Below are positions 10,752 to 20,360 of a DNA stretch of 64,000 nucleotides, one piece after another. The stretch covers positions 256,537,368 to 256,601,367 of the forward strand of contig OY282560.1 in the NCBI GenBank assembly GCA_958295665.1, given 5' to 3'. Both the position numbers and the translations under genes were made by a program. Source of the stretch: Tipula vernalis. Lineage: Eukaryota; Arthropoda; Insecta; Diptera; Tipulidae. The stretch's first letter is position 1. Every line of letters starts with the position of its first letter. Under the pieces are notes generated by a model that ran no database searches, was not told where the DNA came from, and saw only the letters and a list, made by a program, of their open reading frames with translations.

Positions 10752-11105
10752 ATTGGGACTTTTATCAAATTCACCGTTTACTATTATTTCATTATTGAAA
10801 ACAATTTTTGATTTTTTAGTATTTATTTCATCTTCGGAATCTGAGAAATCAGTAGAAGTAAATGTTGGAGGTACAAAGTACTGCGTACTTTGTCCCTCCT
10901 TGCTTGTGTTACGTGGATTTATTATTTTGTGGATAGAAAAAGACTATGAAAAGACTTACCCGACTGATAAAAATAAACAAATCAAAATAAACTATAAGAT
11001 ATAATTAAATAAAAAACAAATTAATTAAAATTAAAAGAAAATTGTAAAATTTATAACACTTCACTAAAATGAGACGCTCACACAATAAAGTTTCGAGAAA
11101 GAATG
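10752..11105 (-). other. LINE 5' leader region
   Basis: Expected to contain the internal promoter; no promoter motif is claimed. It holds an imperfect palindrome at 10867-10899 (arms GGAGGTACAAAGTAC and GTACTTTGTCCCTCC, 14 of 15 pairs, 3-nt loop). Part of it is open in the ORF1 frame. Confidence 0.6.
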
Positions 11106-11348
11106 TATTCCCATATTCCCAATCTAAAAAGCATGGGAAAAAATATTCCCATAGGAAGATAAGCACCAAAAAATTTGAACCGATGTCCCCCGATTGAATA
11201 AATTTTGATGCTTACTGGTACAAATACCACACAAACACAAATAAAATTAATGACAACACACAGTAACAAAATTTTATACTTTACATGGTATACGTATACA
11301 AAACTCCATGTGAGAAAATTCCCATGTACACAACAAAATCACACTACT

Positions 11349-12402
11349 GGTTTCGTCAGAAAAAATAATTCATAAATGTGTACATTTTCTTTTTGGATTT
11401 CGTCAGCCATCTTTTGTAATCCTGTAGCATCAAATTTCACACCCAAATACGATGGATGAGGTGATCACTTTTGGCATGTTTTTTTTATTTACGGATTTAC
11501 GATAATTTTTTTGCATTTTTTTATTATACCCGAACAATCACAGATTGGTTTTTCGATCTGAAATTTATATCAAATAGTATAGAGAAATTTCCTTTTCTAT
11601 GGAAAATTCATTTTTAAAGTCTATTATAATTAATTTTAATTAATTTCATTACTATTTCTTGTCCATGAATGTTTAATTTTATTTTTGTGTATTAATTATG
11701 CGTAGGTAAACAATTTTCTTCGCCTTAGTGTGTTACAAAACAGTAGGTATTTAGCCAATTTAAATAGTTTAACATGTTAAAATCTGAAAAAGGTGTCTTT
11801 TCAGATTAAAAGCTATCGAATATTTCAGATAATTTATCTCTCTGAACTGCCTCCCCATTTATATCTTCAATTTGTTGGCATATGTAAGGTATTTATTTTG
11901 ACTTTAGTAGAGAACGTAGAGGATTGCCGGTGGCAAGCTGTTTGGCATTATGGCGTCCCATAGACCGTTGTCATGGGGCTAATAAATCTCACAAGAATCT
12001 GAACACTTTCTCAAATGTGTAGTTATGAGATCAGATTTTGTTTCCTGGACTCATTAACAGTTCCACAAAACTTCACCAAAATTCTGAAGAAAAAAAATTA
12101 TTTTGATAAGAAGTACAGACACCATCAAGCATATGTATATTGATTCGCTAAGAACACAAAGAAATCCTAATAGAAACATTTTTTAGTTAAAATCTCAAAA
12201 ACTACAAATTAAATCCTGTTGATTTCTAGCAGGTAAATATATGCTATCGAGAGTAGTACTTCCTGAAAAAATTATGTCGAAAAATTGTTACTCTGCCGAG
12301 TTAATGTAGTTTTACGTCAACAATTTTGTCACTGTAAATTTACAGAGCATAATTTATGAAAATAGAATATAGTTACATTTTGAGAATACCAATTTAGTGA
12401 AA
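11349..12402 (-). mobile_element. family Y, copy 2, inverted relative to copy 1
   Basis: Reads on the minus strand like 1420-2088: shared blocks include TTGACGTAAA, the poly-purine stretch around CTCTCGATAGCAT, and the inner edge TTCTGACGAAACC. The two Y copies form inverted arms about 9.3 kb apart around X, the nested MITEs and the LINE. The middle (11900-12000) diverges from copy 1, and the 13-bp palindrome is not conserved. No gene. Confidence 0.65.
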
Positions 12403-12795
12403 TCACAGTTCTTCGCAATAACAATTCATCGAAAAATAATTCACCGAAAAATTCATATTAAAAGTTCCAAAAGATACATAATAAAATGATTTTAGTGTGA
12501 GAATTCGTTTATTTTTATTTTGTTTTTTTGAATTGATTACTTATTCTTAACAAGAATAATTGTTATGAAATTATTTATTTATAACAAACAAATTAACAAT
12601 AAAATTATTTAAACATTTCCATTTTAATTTGTTATTAACAATATAATATTTATAATTATTCGAACGAATTATATATCAAAAAAAAAAACTTACTCAGCAA
12701 AAATACAAATAGTAAGAAGAAGAAAATTATAAACAATATATTGTTTATAAATAATTTATTTGGGAGTGGCTCGAAATCTTGTTTTTTATAAATTA
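12403..12795 (-). repeat. family W, copy 1
   Basis: About 390 bp matching 19611-20040 in reverse orientation at high identity by eye. Shared blocks include AATTCATCGAAAAATAATTC and GATTTCGAGCC. AT-rich and non-coding. Confidence 0.75.
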
Positions 12796-13037
12796 TGGAA
12801 AAGGGAATTTCGGTTACGAAACGAAAATACCCAAAAATATAAATAGAATTGTAGAGGCAATGGCTTCAGTAACTCTCTCACGGGCACGGGGGAGGTCCCT
12901 GCGCCCCCCCGCATAGCCCTCCGAGGGGCTTTACATTTTAACTTCGGGGGACGTAGGTGCCGGGATCAGCAAACATGTCGCACTGCATGCCGCACATAGG
13001 AGGGGATTATATAGAATCTATTCTCTTTTATAAAGTA
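12796..13037. other. GC-rich block beside the Helitron 3' end
   Basis: 12868-13003 is C/G-rich (runs such as CGGGCACGGGGGAGG and GCGCCCCCCCGC) in an otherwise AT-rich window. No coding frame or known family recognised. It lies outside the CTAG terminus of the Helitron and between the two W copies, so it may be part of an older inserted element. Confidence 0.5.
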
Positions 13038-13076
13038 CTAGCTGACCCGGCGAACTTCGTCCCGCCTCAAATTACT
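13038..13076 (-). terminator. Helitron 3' terminal hairpin and CTAG
   Basis: On the minus strand GGCGGG, a short loop and TTCGCC form a six-pair hairpin with two G-T wobbles. About ten bases later comes CTAG. This is the standard Helitron termination structure, acting in rolling-circle transposition rather than in transcription. Confidence 0.8.
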
Positions 13077-13384
13077 TCGTTTCGAGCAAATACTTTTGTC
13101 CTTCACGAAAATTAATTTTGATGATAGAAAAAATCAAACAACTCAACTCTATTCTCAATAGATGATTGAGTTGAGTGGACATTCCATTCCATTTTCTTTC
13201 ATCGAATTCAACACTAATGTATTGAAAAGTGAATGAAATGTCGATTCAAACTCAGGCGTCTTTCGAAAATTGAGTTGTGTTTTGGATTTTTTCTCTCACT
13301 GTGGAAATGAATTGGAGTCAGTTGGAATTCAAAAGAATTCAATGTATTTTATTCGAGTGGAATTAAATCGAATACAGACGCAAA

Positions 13385-14809
13385 TCAATACAATGCATTG
13401 TGGTAAACAATATTTCTCGTTCTGTTCTCCGGCGCATAAATGAACAACGATGATGGTTTGCCAACTCTCGAACACGCGACGTACAACTGACCATGAGAAA
13501 AACACGGAAATTCTAGATTTATTCCGCACATTTCCAACGATTGACCTTGCGATTTGTTAATCGTCATAGCAAACGCCAAACGAACGGGGAACTGAATGCG
13601 CTTGAAGTCGAAAGGTGTGTCAGTTGGAATCATAGGAATTCTCGGAATTAGAACATCTTCTCCTTTGAATTTGCCCTTGATGATCGTCGCTTGAATCACG
13701 TTCATCAGTTTCTTCACACTCAATCGCGTTCCGTTACACAATTTCGGATGGTTCAGATTGCGCAGCATGATTATTACAGATCCAACCTTGAGCATCAAGT
13801 TATGCGGTGGTATTCCTGGCAAATCAAGCGCATTCAAAAACTCGGTCGGATAATTGGTTGCCCCGTCTTGATTGGTCACAAAGTCAACGGATTTGTAACA
13901 ATGGGTTTCCCCAGCAATTTGGTTTTGAATCAAGTAATTCAGACTGTCTACATCCTTGTTCTTTGCTGCCAAAATTGCTCGTTCGCTGAGCCAATCGTGG
14001 TTCACATAATTTTGGCGGATGTCCGGAAACACTTTCGTGATAAGCTCTTCCTTCGACGTCGTAAACATGCAAAAATTGGAGGGAAATGAAATCAATCCGG
14101 TCGAAACATCAACAGGAATTTTACCGTTGCCAAGCGCCAACAGTTGTTTAGAAAAATCAGTAGTTGATGAGTCGTTCTGTAACGCGACTCTCATGTTCGT
14201 GGTCAACTGCAACTTCTTCACATAGCGCCACAGACTCGACGATTTTAGAATTGCGTTGAGTTCATCTGCAGCTGTCGATTTTGGAATGACAGGTAACGTT
14301 TGACGAAAATCGCCGGCCAACAGAATCATCGCTCCACCAAAACGTCTTGTGTCTCTTCGTAAATCCTTCATCGTTCGATTGAACGCTTCCAATGATCGTT
14401 TGTGTGCCATTATGCACTCGTCCCAGATGATGATTTTCCATTCTTGCAATACCTTGGCCATCGCCGAGTTCTTGGCAATTGAGCACACTGGCTTGTCATT
14501 CGTGTGGATATTCATCGGCAACTTCAATGCAGAATGTGCTGTTCGGCCGCCGTCCAGCAATGTAGCTGCAATTGCCGATGATGCAACAGCTAACGCTATT
14601 TGAAATCTCGAGCGAATTGTGGCCAAAAGCAATGAAATCAGGAATGTTTTGCCTGTTCCACCGGGAGCATCGAGGAAGAATATTCCGCCGTTTCCTTCGT
14701 CAACTGCCGTCATCAATGCGTCGTACACGTTATTTTGCTGTGCATTCAAAAGGGGGACATTCGTTCGTACTATTTGGCTCATTGAATCTCGATCGTACAC
14801 TTGCTCTCG
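13385..14809 (-). CDS. Helitron Pif1-type helicase portion
   Basis: ATP-driven 5'-3' DNA helicase that unwinds the donor strand. Walker A is DAPGGTGKT and Walker B IIWDE; then come GDFRQTLPV, TNMRV, a domain around LPGIPPHNLMLKVG, MTINKSQGQS and LYVACSRVGKP near the C-terminus. It ends at the expected place for the family. No further lesions inside this part. Confidence 0.92.
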   Translation of the reverse strand, partial: REQVYDRDSMSQIVRTNVPLLNAQQNNVYDALMTAVDEGNGGIFFLDAPGGTGKTFLISLLLATIRSRFQIALAVASSAIAATLLDGGRTAHSALKLPMNIHTNDKPVCSIAKNSAMAKVLQEWKIIIWDECIMAHKRSLEAFNRTMKDLRRDTRRFGGAMILLAGDFRQTLPVIPKSTAADELNAILKSSSLWRYVKKLQLTTNMRVALQNDSSTTDFSKQLLALGNGKIPVDVSTGLISFPSNFCMFTTSKEELITKVFPDIRQNYVNHDWLSERAILAAKNKDVDSLNYLIQNQIAGETHCYKSVDFVTNQDGATNYPTEFLNALDLPGIPPHNLMLKVGSVIIMLRNLNHPKLCNGTRLSVKKLMNVIQATIIKGKFKGEDVLIPRIPMIPTDTPFDFKRIQFPVRLAFAMTINKSQGQSLEMCGINLEFPCFSHGQLYVACSRVGKPSSLFIYAPENRTRNIVYHNALY

Positions 14810-15712
14810 TTACAATTCATGATTAAATGCATCGTGCATCGGACGAATTGGTGCTGGCATGCCCAATTTCGACAAATGGCTGCCACACATAAGCACGCAC
14901 ATGTCTTCGATCATGATCAAAGCTTCGTTGCGTATCTCGTCGTTCATTTCAAGATCATAATTCGATGTTGCAGTGCGAATTTGATGCAAAATATCGTCAG
15001 CCATTTCGTCCTTGAATTTGTTCCACAATTCCAATGCGTTCGATGAATGACATGTCGCTATGATGATCGCGAACAATGTACGAATTTGATTTGCCGGCGC
15101 AGAAACAGTGGCATCGGCGAGCGATGAATCCCAGTGTGAGTCGTTTTCCAGCAAATTCAGACGTTGGCAAGCCTCTCGATAAGTGGCGCACAACACTTCA
15201 TCTATAGTACGAAGCGATTCGAACGAAGTAGGACCACGAACATGGAACAAAAGCAAACGAAGATAGAAACATTCGTCTTGTCGTGGATGAACGGTATATA
15301 CACGGCCAAGCGCATCAGTCGAATACACACCGACGTATCCTGAAACAGGTTGACCTTTTTTTCGTCGTTGAAACTTCTTCGTCGACTGATTCCAAGTATA
15401 ATAGCGTGGCATTTCCCAGTAAAGCAATGTTCGTGCGAACGGATCGCTTTGGCAAATTTCGAAAAAATTCGTAAGTGTTGTAGCTGGTGGCTGTTCTGCT
15501 CGTTGTGCTGCATTAGCTTCCGTGAAATAGACACATTGTCCATTCTCCAAGTGCACCCACAAATGTTGAACAGTGGGATGACGTTCGTGTATTGCAAATA
15601 AGAAAATACGCCAAATCGCTTCATTGCAATTGACATAACGGCCCAATTGGAATCTTGACACTTCGTCATTTGCACCCGGAGCACCAATACCGAACACTGC
15701 CAGGTCGCTCGC
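14810..15712 (-). CDS. Helitron linker between Rep and helicase
   Basis: Resumes in a new frame with VFGIGAPGANDEVSRFQLG, the conserved segment that normally follows the Y2 motif directly, and runs to the TAA at 14810. It contains the conserved QLGRYVNCNEAIWRI and FARTLLYWEMPRYY stretches. Continuity with the helicase is clear from the residues just past the stop (REQVYDRDSM). Confidence 0.85.
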   Translation of the reverse strand, partial: ASDLAVFGIGAPGANDEVSRFQLGRYVNCNEAIWRIFLFAIHERHPTVQHLWVHLENGQCVYFTEANAAQRAEQPPATTLTNFFEICQSDPFARTLLYWEMPRYYTWNQSTKKFQRRKKGQPVSGYVGVYSTDALGRVYTVHPRQDECFYLRLLLFHVRGPTSFESLRTIDEVLCATYREACQRLNLLENDSHWDSSLADATVSAPANQIRTLFAIIIATCHSSNALELWNKFKDEMADDILHQIRTATSNYDLEMNDEIRNEALIMIEDMCVLMCGSHLSKLGMPAPIRPMHDAFNHEL

Positions 15713-15713
15713 T

Positions 15714-16717
15714 ACCTTTGTTCACGTATTTGCAGATATATTTAATGGACTTAATGGAGTTACAGTACTCAACATTGCAGTGTGTTGCGAATGTTTTCGA
15801 TAGAAGCTTGCAATACGGAACGATCCAGCGATTATCTACCACGACATCTTTTCCTTTCACCATCATCGTGACTGTTCTGCCACCATTTTCGGGTGAACGA
15901 CGCCGATATAATGGATAACCGTCGTTTCCACTAATTGTGTATGCCAGCAACGGTCGTGGATATTGTTTTGTGCATTTCCCAGCGGCCATACACGGTGAAT
16001 CTGGATTGTGACCTCCGCACGGACCGTGAATCATGTTTGTTGCGACTACCGCGAACAATTCCGGGTCGGCTTCTGGATCTAGTATTTCGGCGCTGATAAT
16101 TGAATCTATTTGATCTGGTCTGATTTTCTCAATTAACCACAGCAGAATGTGTGCATGTGGTAATCCACGCTTTTGCCACTCTACTGAATACATCCAACAA
16201 CGTGGCTGTCCGAAAACCATTTGCTTAACGATGAAGTCCATTAGCGTCCTCAGTTTTTGCTTGAACACACGTGCGGTGATGTCGTGACGATCGCTGGTAG
16301 TTTGTCCTGGCAGTAGATTACAGGTAATTTCAGGCCATTTCGGATTGCAAGTGAACGTGATGAACAAATCTGGCCGCCCGTAATGCCGCACATACGTCAT
16401 AGCATCCTGCGCATATTCATGCATATGCCGTTGGCTGCCAACATATGTCGCTGGGAGAATAGTCAATTGACCGACGTTATTTGCATCTCCATCCGAAACG
16501 ATGGCATCGCACAGATGAATGTACTGCTCGGAACGTAGCTTAGATTGATTGAAGCGGATGAGATTTAAACGTTCCGTTTCGATCTTAACATACATATCGA
16601 CGCAATACTGTTGGAACAATCGACGATATCTCAAAAGATGATTGTCCACGCCTTGTCGTATCATCAACCGATAGGTATAAAAATGCATGGAACTGACCTT
16701 CTTATTCGTTTCTTCAC
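15714..16717 (-). CDS. Helitron N domain and HUH Rep nuclease portion
   Basis: Cleaves and joins single strands at the element ends. The exon opens at 16717 after a GT-AG intron. Motifs: FITFTCNPKWPEI, the HUH metal site in RGLPHAHILLWL (two histidines around a hydrophobic residue), a Cys-rich GPCGGHNPDSPCM segment, and YICKYVNKG, whose two tyrosines are the expected nucleophiles of the Y2 motif. All catalytic positions I can identify are present. The frame is lost a few codons after the Y2 motif. Confidence 0.88.
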
Positions 16718-16779
16718 CTGCAAAATGAATATCTTATATGTATAGCAATGCAAGTACAATCGACAGCTCAATAACTAAC
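16718..16779 (-). other. intron in the Helitron gene, 62 bp
   Basis: The 5' splice site is G|GTTAGT and the 3' site TTTTGCAG|GTG. Removing it joins NPLTG to EETNKK in frame and restores the family's usual continuity. Without removal the frame stops at once. Confidence 0.85.
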
Positions 16780-17278
16780 CGGTCAACGGATTGACCATCT
16801 TTATCTGGAAGTGGTAGCCATCCTCTCCATGACAAAACATCAATGGATATTGAAGTGCATCATATGATCGATGTGTTTCGTATACGCGCTGTATTTGTCC
16901 GTCATCACGCCGCTTAATCACAATATCACGCGATTCCACATTTTCGCCAACAATCACAACTGCGACTTCGTCGATAGTGGGAGCATTGTACTGACGTACA
17001 TGGCCTCCGGTTGGTCTTTTGTCTGCTCTGATGATTATTTTGTGATTATCGGAAGTCATTGTCTCCAAAGCAGTTTTAAATAAACGAACCAGCGCATTGT
17101 GTTCATGCAGAAGACATTGAAGTTCTCCGATTATCTTTCGTTTTGACGCATTGAAAAGCGCAAGACGATAACCGACTACAAATTCGGAATTTCCAACGAA
17201 ATAAATTTGAAGGAACTTGGGTTCTTCATTCGCTGGTGGCATCAACGCTCCGCTTCGATGATAAATTTGACCTAGAAT

Positions 17279-17362
17279 CTTTAAAATAAAGGGCAATTTT
17301 GAATATGATGAGTACAATCGTTCAACATTATCGAAATGATTAACACGTGGTGACCTCATTAC
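17279..17362 (-). other. probable in-frame intron, 84 bp
   Basis: AAG|GTAATG at the 5' side and TTTTAAAG|ATT at the 3' side enclose 28 codons without a stop. Removal gives NPTYKILGQIYHRSG, which matches the usual Helitron N-domain continuity (PTFK followed by QGQIYH). The 28-residue stretch has no counterpart I know in the family. It would pass unnoticed in an ORF search because its length is a multiple of three. Confidence 0.65.
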
Positions 17363-17902
17363 CTTATAGGTGGGATTATAGCCGGGTTGACGGACAACAG
17401 CATCGGTCCCAAATGACGTCATGTTAAAGCATTGATTGTACTGTTGTGTGTGTTTCAGAAAATGTCTGGATAGCGTTGTATCTCCATAGAGATAAGTACG
17501 CAATGGCTCCAGTGGCGAAGTCAAAACCGGCAATTTAACTTTGCCATCAGCACAACATAGCCCTGGCGTTTCTGCTTGGAACTTCAATGCTTGGCAATGT
17601 CGGCACACAGCAGACAATGCGCCAATATCAACGCAGCGAAGGTCTTTGTAGGCGATTGTAGAATCATAATTGAAAGCAGAGCGATTCAAGTCGACGTTCA
17701 CCGCACTTCTTCGTTGAGTTACGTTTCGTCGAACCTGAGCTGGTGTCCGTGCAGCGCGAACTTGTCCTATATGAGCACGTCTGTGTTCATTTAATTCTAC
17801 GTGTTGCTCTAGCGTTTCATTTTCACGGACACCGTGCATTCTCTGCGAATTGCGGGTTTTTCGTCCTATTGTCGGTCGTCTGACAGCCGGCATTTTATTC
17901 AA

Positions 17903-18271
17903 AAATCAATTCCTAAAAAGTACAATGATTCATTTGACTGATTTACTTTGAAGTCATTAATCCACAAAAATGAACTTACTGATCGAATCAATTTGAATCC
18001 CGCAATCCAATTTGGTAACCTCAGTTGTCATGCACCAATAAATTTCTGGAGAAAATTAGCGAAATCGTAAAAATCACACCGAACTTCGTATGATTGTAAT
18101 AATGGTAAGAAAAATAACGTTCACACAACCGAAATTGACAATGAAAAAGACAAATTGCACAACGCCTAGTTGATTTACATTCAATCTTTTCGTTCTTTTC
18201 CAAAATATAAAGTATGTATGATTTTAGTATGATTTGATTGTATTAAAATAAGAAGGATTACTCATAAAGTT
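17903..18271 (-). other. Helitron 5' leader, proximal part
   Basis: AT-rich sequence upstream of the Rep-helicase start. No promoter motif is claimed. Confidence 0.5.
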
Positions 18272-18745
18272 TTCTCTTCTAAAAGACCATCTGGTTTGGA
18301 TACGCGCCAAATCCCGTACAAAAACATAATTTTTTAATTTTCCGAATTTTACGACTTTTTCAAAGGATTTTCCAAAAATTTTCTTTTGTAAGTATCATCT
18401 CCTGGCAATTGCAAACACAATAAAAAAGATTAAGCCAAATCGGTCATCAAAACATACAAAAAATTCAAAATTTCATTGAAAAAAAAAATTAAATTTTCTT
18501 CGGGTTTTTCCGGGAGTTTCCAAGTTTTCCACTCAGATTTTCCAATTTCTCTCTTCTAAAAGACCATCTAGTTTGGATACGCGCTAAATCCCGTACAAAA
18601 ACATAATTTTTCGATTTTCCGAATTTTCCGACTTTTCCGAAGGATTTTCCCAAAATTTTCTATCGTAAGAACCATCTCCTGGCAATTTCAAACATAATAG
18701 AAAAAGATTGAGCCAAATCGGTTCAGCCGTTCTCAACTGATGTGC
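18272..18745 (-). repeat. two-copy tandem duplication in the Helitron 5' region
   Basis: 18272-18455 and 18548-18745 match closely: both contain TCTTCTAAAAGACCATCT, GGATACGCG, AAATCCCGTACAAAAACAT, CATCTCCTGGCAATT and AGCCAAATCGGT. The offset is about 275 bases. The second copy ends with TCAGCCGTTCTC, a stretch I associate with Helitron subterminal regions in insects. Confidence 0.8.
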
Positions 18746-18773
18746 ACACATACATTTTTTACACCATTTTTAT

Positions 18774-19579
18774 GGGAACCGTTCATAATGCCGCGTTTTA
18801 AAATGTCGCGTTTTAAAATACCGCGTTTCAAAATGCCGCGTGGTACAAAATGTCGCGTTTTAAAATGACACGTTCCAAAATGCCGCGAGGTACAAAATGT
18901 CGCGTGGTACAAAATGTCGCGTTTTAAAATGTCGCGTTTCAAAATGCAGCGAGGTAAAAAATGTCGCGTGGTACAAAATGTCGCGTTTTAAAATGTCGCG
19001 TTTCAAAATGCCGCGTGGTTCAAAACACGCGTGGTACAAAATGACGCGTTTTAAAATGACGCGTTTTGAAAAATCCCTTATAAATCAATACAATATGATG
19101 TGAAATAATAAATAATTTAATAAAAATTATTTGAAACAAGCAAATTGTGTTTAAACATATAGTAAAATTTTCCTTCACTGAATGGAAATTATTTATAAAT
19201 GTAATTTTATGTAATTATAAAGTGGGTCTAAGAAAAAGAACGCAAATGTTGAAATTTATTAGAATATTCCTTCACTAAAATGTTAAAGTTAAGTCCTTAT
19301 ATATTTTCGACGATTTTTTATCGACATTTTAAAACGCGACATTTTGTAACACGCGACATTTTGTACGTCGCGGCATTGTGAAACGCGACATTTTAAAACG
19401 CGTCTTTTTGTATCACGCGAAATTTTGTACCTCGCGGCATTTTGAAACGCGACATTTTAAGACGCGACATTTTGTACCACGCGACATTTTGTACCTCGCG
19501 GCATTTTGAAACGCGACATTTTAAAACGCGACATTTTATAACGCGACATTTTAAAACGCGGCATTTTGACCCGGACCCC
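18774..19579. mobile_element. foldback element built from a short CpG-rich satellite, inside the Helitron
   Basis: Two arrays of about 15-bp units (AAAATGTCGCGTTTT type, with GGTACAAAATG variants) lie in opposite orientation: 18785-19075 forward and 19320-19570 reversed, with a 240-bp AT-rich loop. The edges (GGGAACCG at the left, complement of GGGGTCCGGG at the right) are flanked by ATTTTTAT at 18766-18773 and 19580-19587, a probable 8-bp target duplication (10 bp if the shared CC is counted). The Helitron 5' end reads continuously if the insert is removed. Two open frames across the arrays are artefacts of repetition. Confidence 0.7.
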
Positions 19580-19610
19580 ATTTTTATATGTACATATAGA
19601 TAAATAAAAA

Positions 19611-20040
19611 ACAAGATTTTGGAAAACAAGATTTCGAGCCGCTCCCAAATAAATTATTTATAAAAAATATATTGTTTATAATTTTCTTCTTATTATTATT
19701 TGTATTTTTGCTGAGTGAGTGTTTTTTTTTTTTTTTTTTGATAAACGTTCAAATAATTATAAAAATTATATTGTTAATAACAAATTAAAATTAAAATGTT
19801 TAAATAATTTTATTGTTAATTTGTTTGTTATAAATAAATAATTTCATCACAAGTATTCTTGTAGATTTAGATTTTATTTTGAAGATTAAATAAACAATTC
19901 AAAAAAACAAAATAAAAATAAACGAAGTCTCACACTAAAATCATTTTATTATGTATCTTTTGGAACTTTTAATATGAATTTTTCGGTGAATTATTTTTCG
20001 ATGAATTGTTATTGTGAAGAATTGTGATTTCGTAAAATTG
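19611..20040 (+). repeat. family W, copy 2
   Basis: Inverted partner of 12403-12795. It carries a poly-T tract (about 19722-19739) absent from copy 1 at that length. Continues into short CAGAATTGTG-type repeats up to 20085. Confidence 0.75.
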
Positions 20041-20084
20041 CTGTTCTCTGAAATGTTGTTCGCAGAATTGTGCTTCGATGAATT

Positions 20085-20360
20085 TTTGGGATACCCATTT
20101 TAGTACTAATCAGAAATTTTTCGGTTATACAGCGGATTTACATTTTTTGAATAGGGGAGAACCAGTTTCAAACCTGAATGTCTTGTTATGATTTATTTTC
20201 TGACATTTCTTTTTATAAAAGGCTATTATTTTTCTTCTTTTCAAATGTTATTATTTACAGTGGAGAAGTTCTTACAGTTTGTGAATACCAATTTTTAGTA
20301 CTCTGTAACTTTTGCTCTATAAACTATTTCTGTAAAGTTACAGCTATAAAATAAAGTTGT
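20085..20360 (-). repeat. family Y and Z fragments
   Basis: 20085-20160 is the reverse of 1405-1475 (ends ATTTTTTGAATAGGGG). 20270-20350 is the reverse of 2695-2775. The fragments lie just beside W copy 2, as Y copy 2 lies beside W copy 1, suggesting W and Y often travel together. Confidence 0.65.

Larger units (their letters stand above)
5409..11105 (-). mobile_element. near-complete I-group non-LTR retrotransposon (LINE), 5697 bp
   Basis: The element is flanked by a perfect 12-bp target duplication, TATTCCCATATT, at 5397-5408 and 11106-11117. On the minus strand the order is 5' leader, ORF1 (RNA-binding, zinc knuckles), ORF2 (apurinic endonuclease, reverse transcriptase, RNase H, terminal zinc finger), 3' untranslated region and a short CAAA-repeat tail. 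Endonuclease plus RNase H in ORF2 with a zinc-knuckle ORF1 points to the I/R1/LOA branch and excludes Jockey and CR1. ORF2 differs from an open frame by one base in a homopolymer; ORF1 has one stop and one frameshift. The copy therefore looks recent but not intact. Confidence 0.92.
4938..11347 (+). mobile_element. family X, copy 2, interrupted by the LINE
   Basis: Left end at 4938 (GTACTGCGATTTTGTTGGGT), right end at about 11347. The X sequence stops at 5408 and resumes at 11106, exactly at the target duplication of the LINE. Without the LINE it would be about 700 bp. It lies beside Y copy 2, whose inner end begins at 11349. Confidence 0.65.
13385..17902 (-). pseudogene. Helitron Rep-helicase gene, spliced, with one frameshift and one stop
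   Basis: Single gene for the Helitron transposase, read from the ATG at 17902 to the stop at 13385. Order: N-terminal zinc-binding region (CRHCQALKF then GLCC), Helitron-like N domain, HUH Rep nuclease, linker, Pif1-type helicase. Two introns are inferred (17279-17362 and 16718-16779). Lesions: a 4-bp tandem duplication at about 15704-15713 shifts frame right after YICKYVNKGS, and a TAA at 14810-14812 stands where the surrounding frame is otherwise continuous. With these two exceptions the coding sequence is open for about 1,430 codons. Nearly intact, but this copy cannot make full-length protein. Confidence 0.9.
13038..19600 (-). mobile_element. autonomous-type Helitron, 6563 bp
   Basis: Rolling-circle transposon on the minus strand. 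The 5' end is TC (19599-19600), followed by TATATGTACATATAAAAATG. The 3' end is CTAG (13038-13041), preceded by a short hairpin. The host bases are A at the 5' side and T at the 3' side, as expected for insertion between A and T without duplication. It encodes a Rep-helicase interrupted by two introns and damaged by one frameshift and one stop. The 5' region carries a duplicated segment and a foldback satellite insertion (18774-19579). Both termini and coding orientation agree, so the boundaries are well supported. Confidence 0.9.

Noticed and set aside
10162..11004. Plus-strand frames inside the LINE
   Set aside because: Shadows of ORF1 and the leader, which read on the minus strand.
13691..15918. 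Several plus-strand frames
   Set aside because: Shadows of the Helitron Rep-helicase on the minus strand.
18733..19648. Open frames with repeated KMSRFKMSR-like peptides
   Set aside because: Artefacts of the short CGCG satellite; present on both strands.
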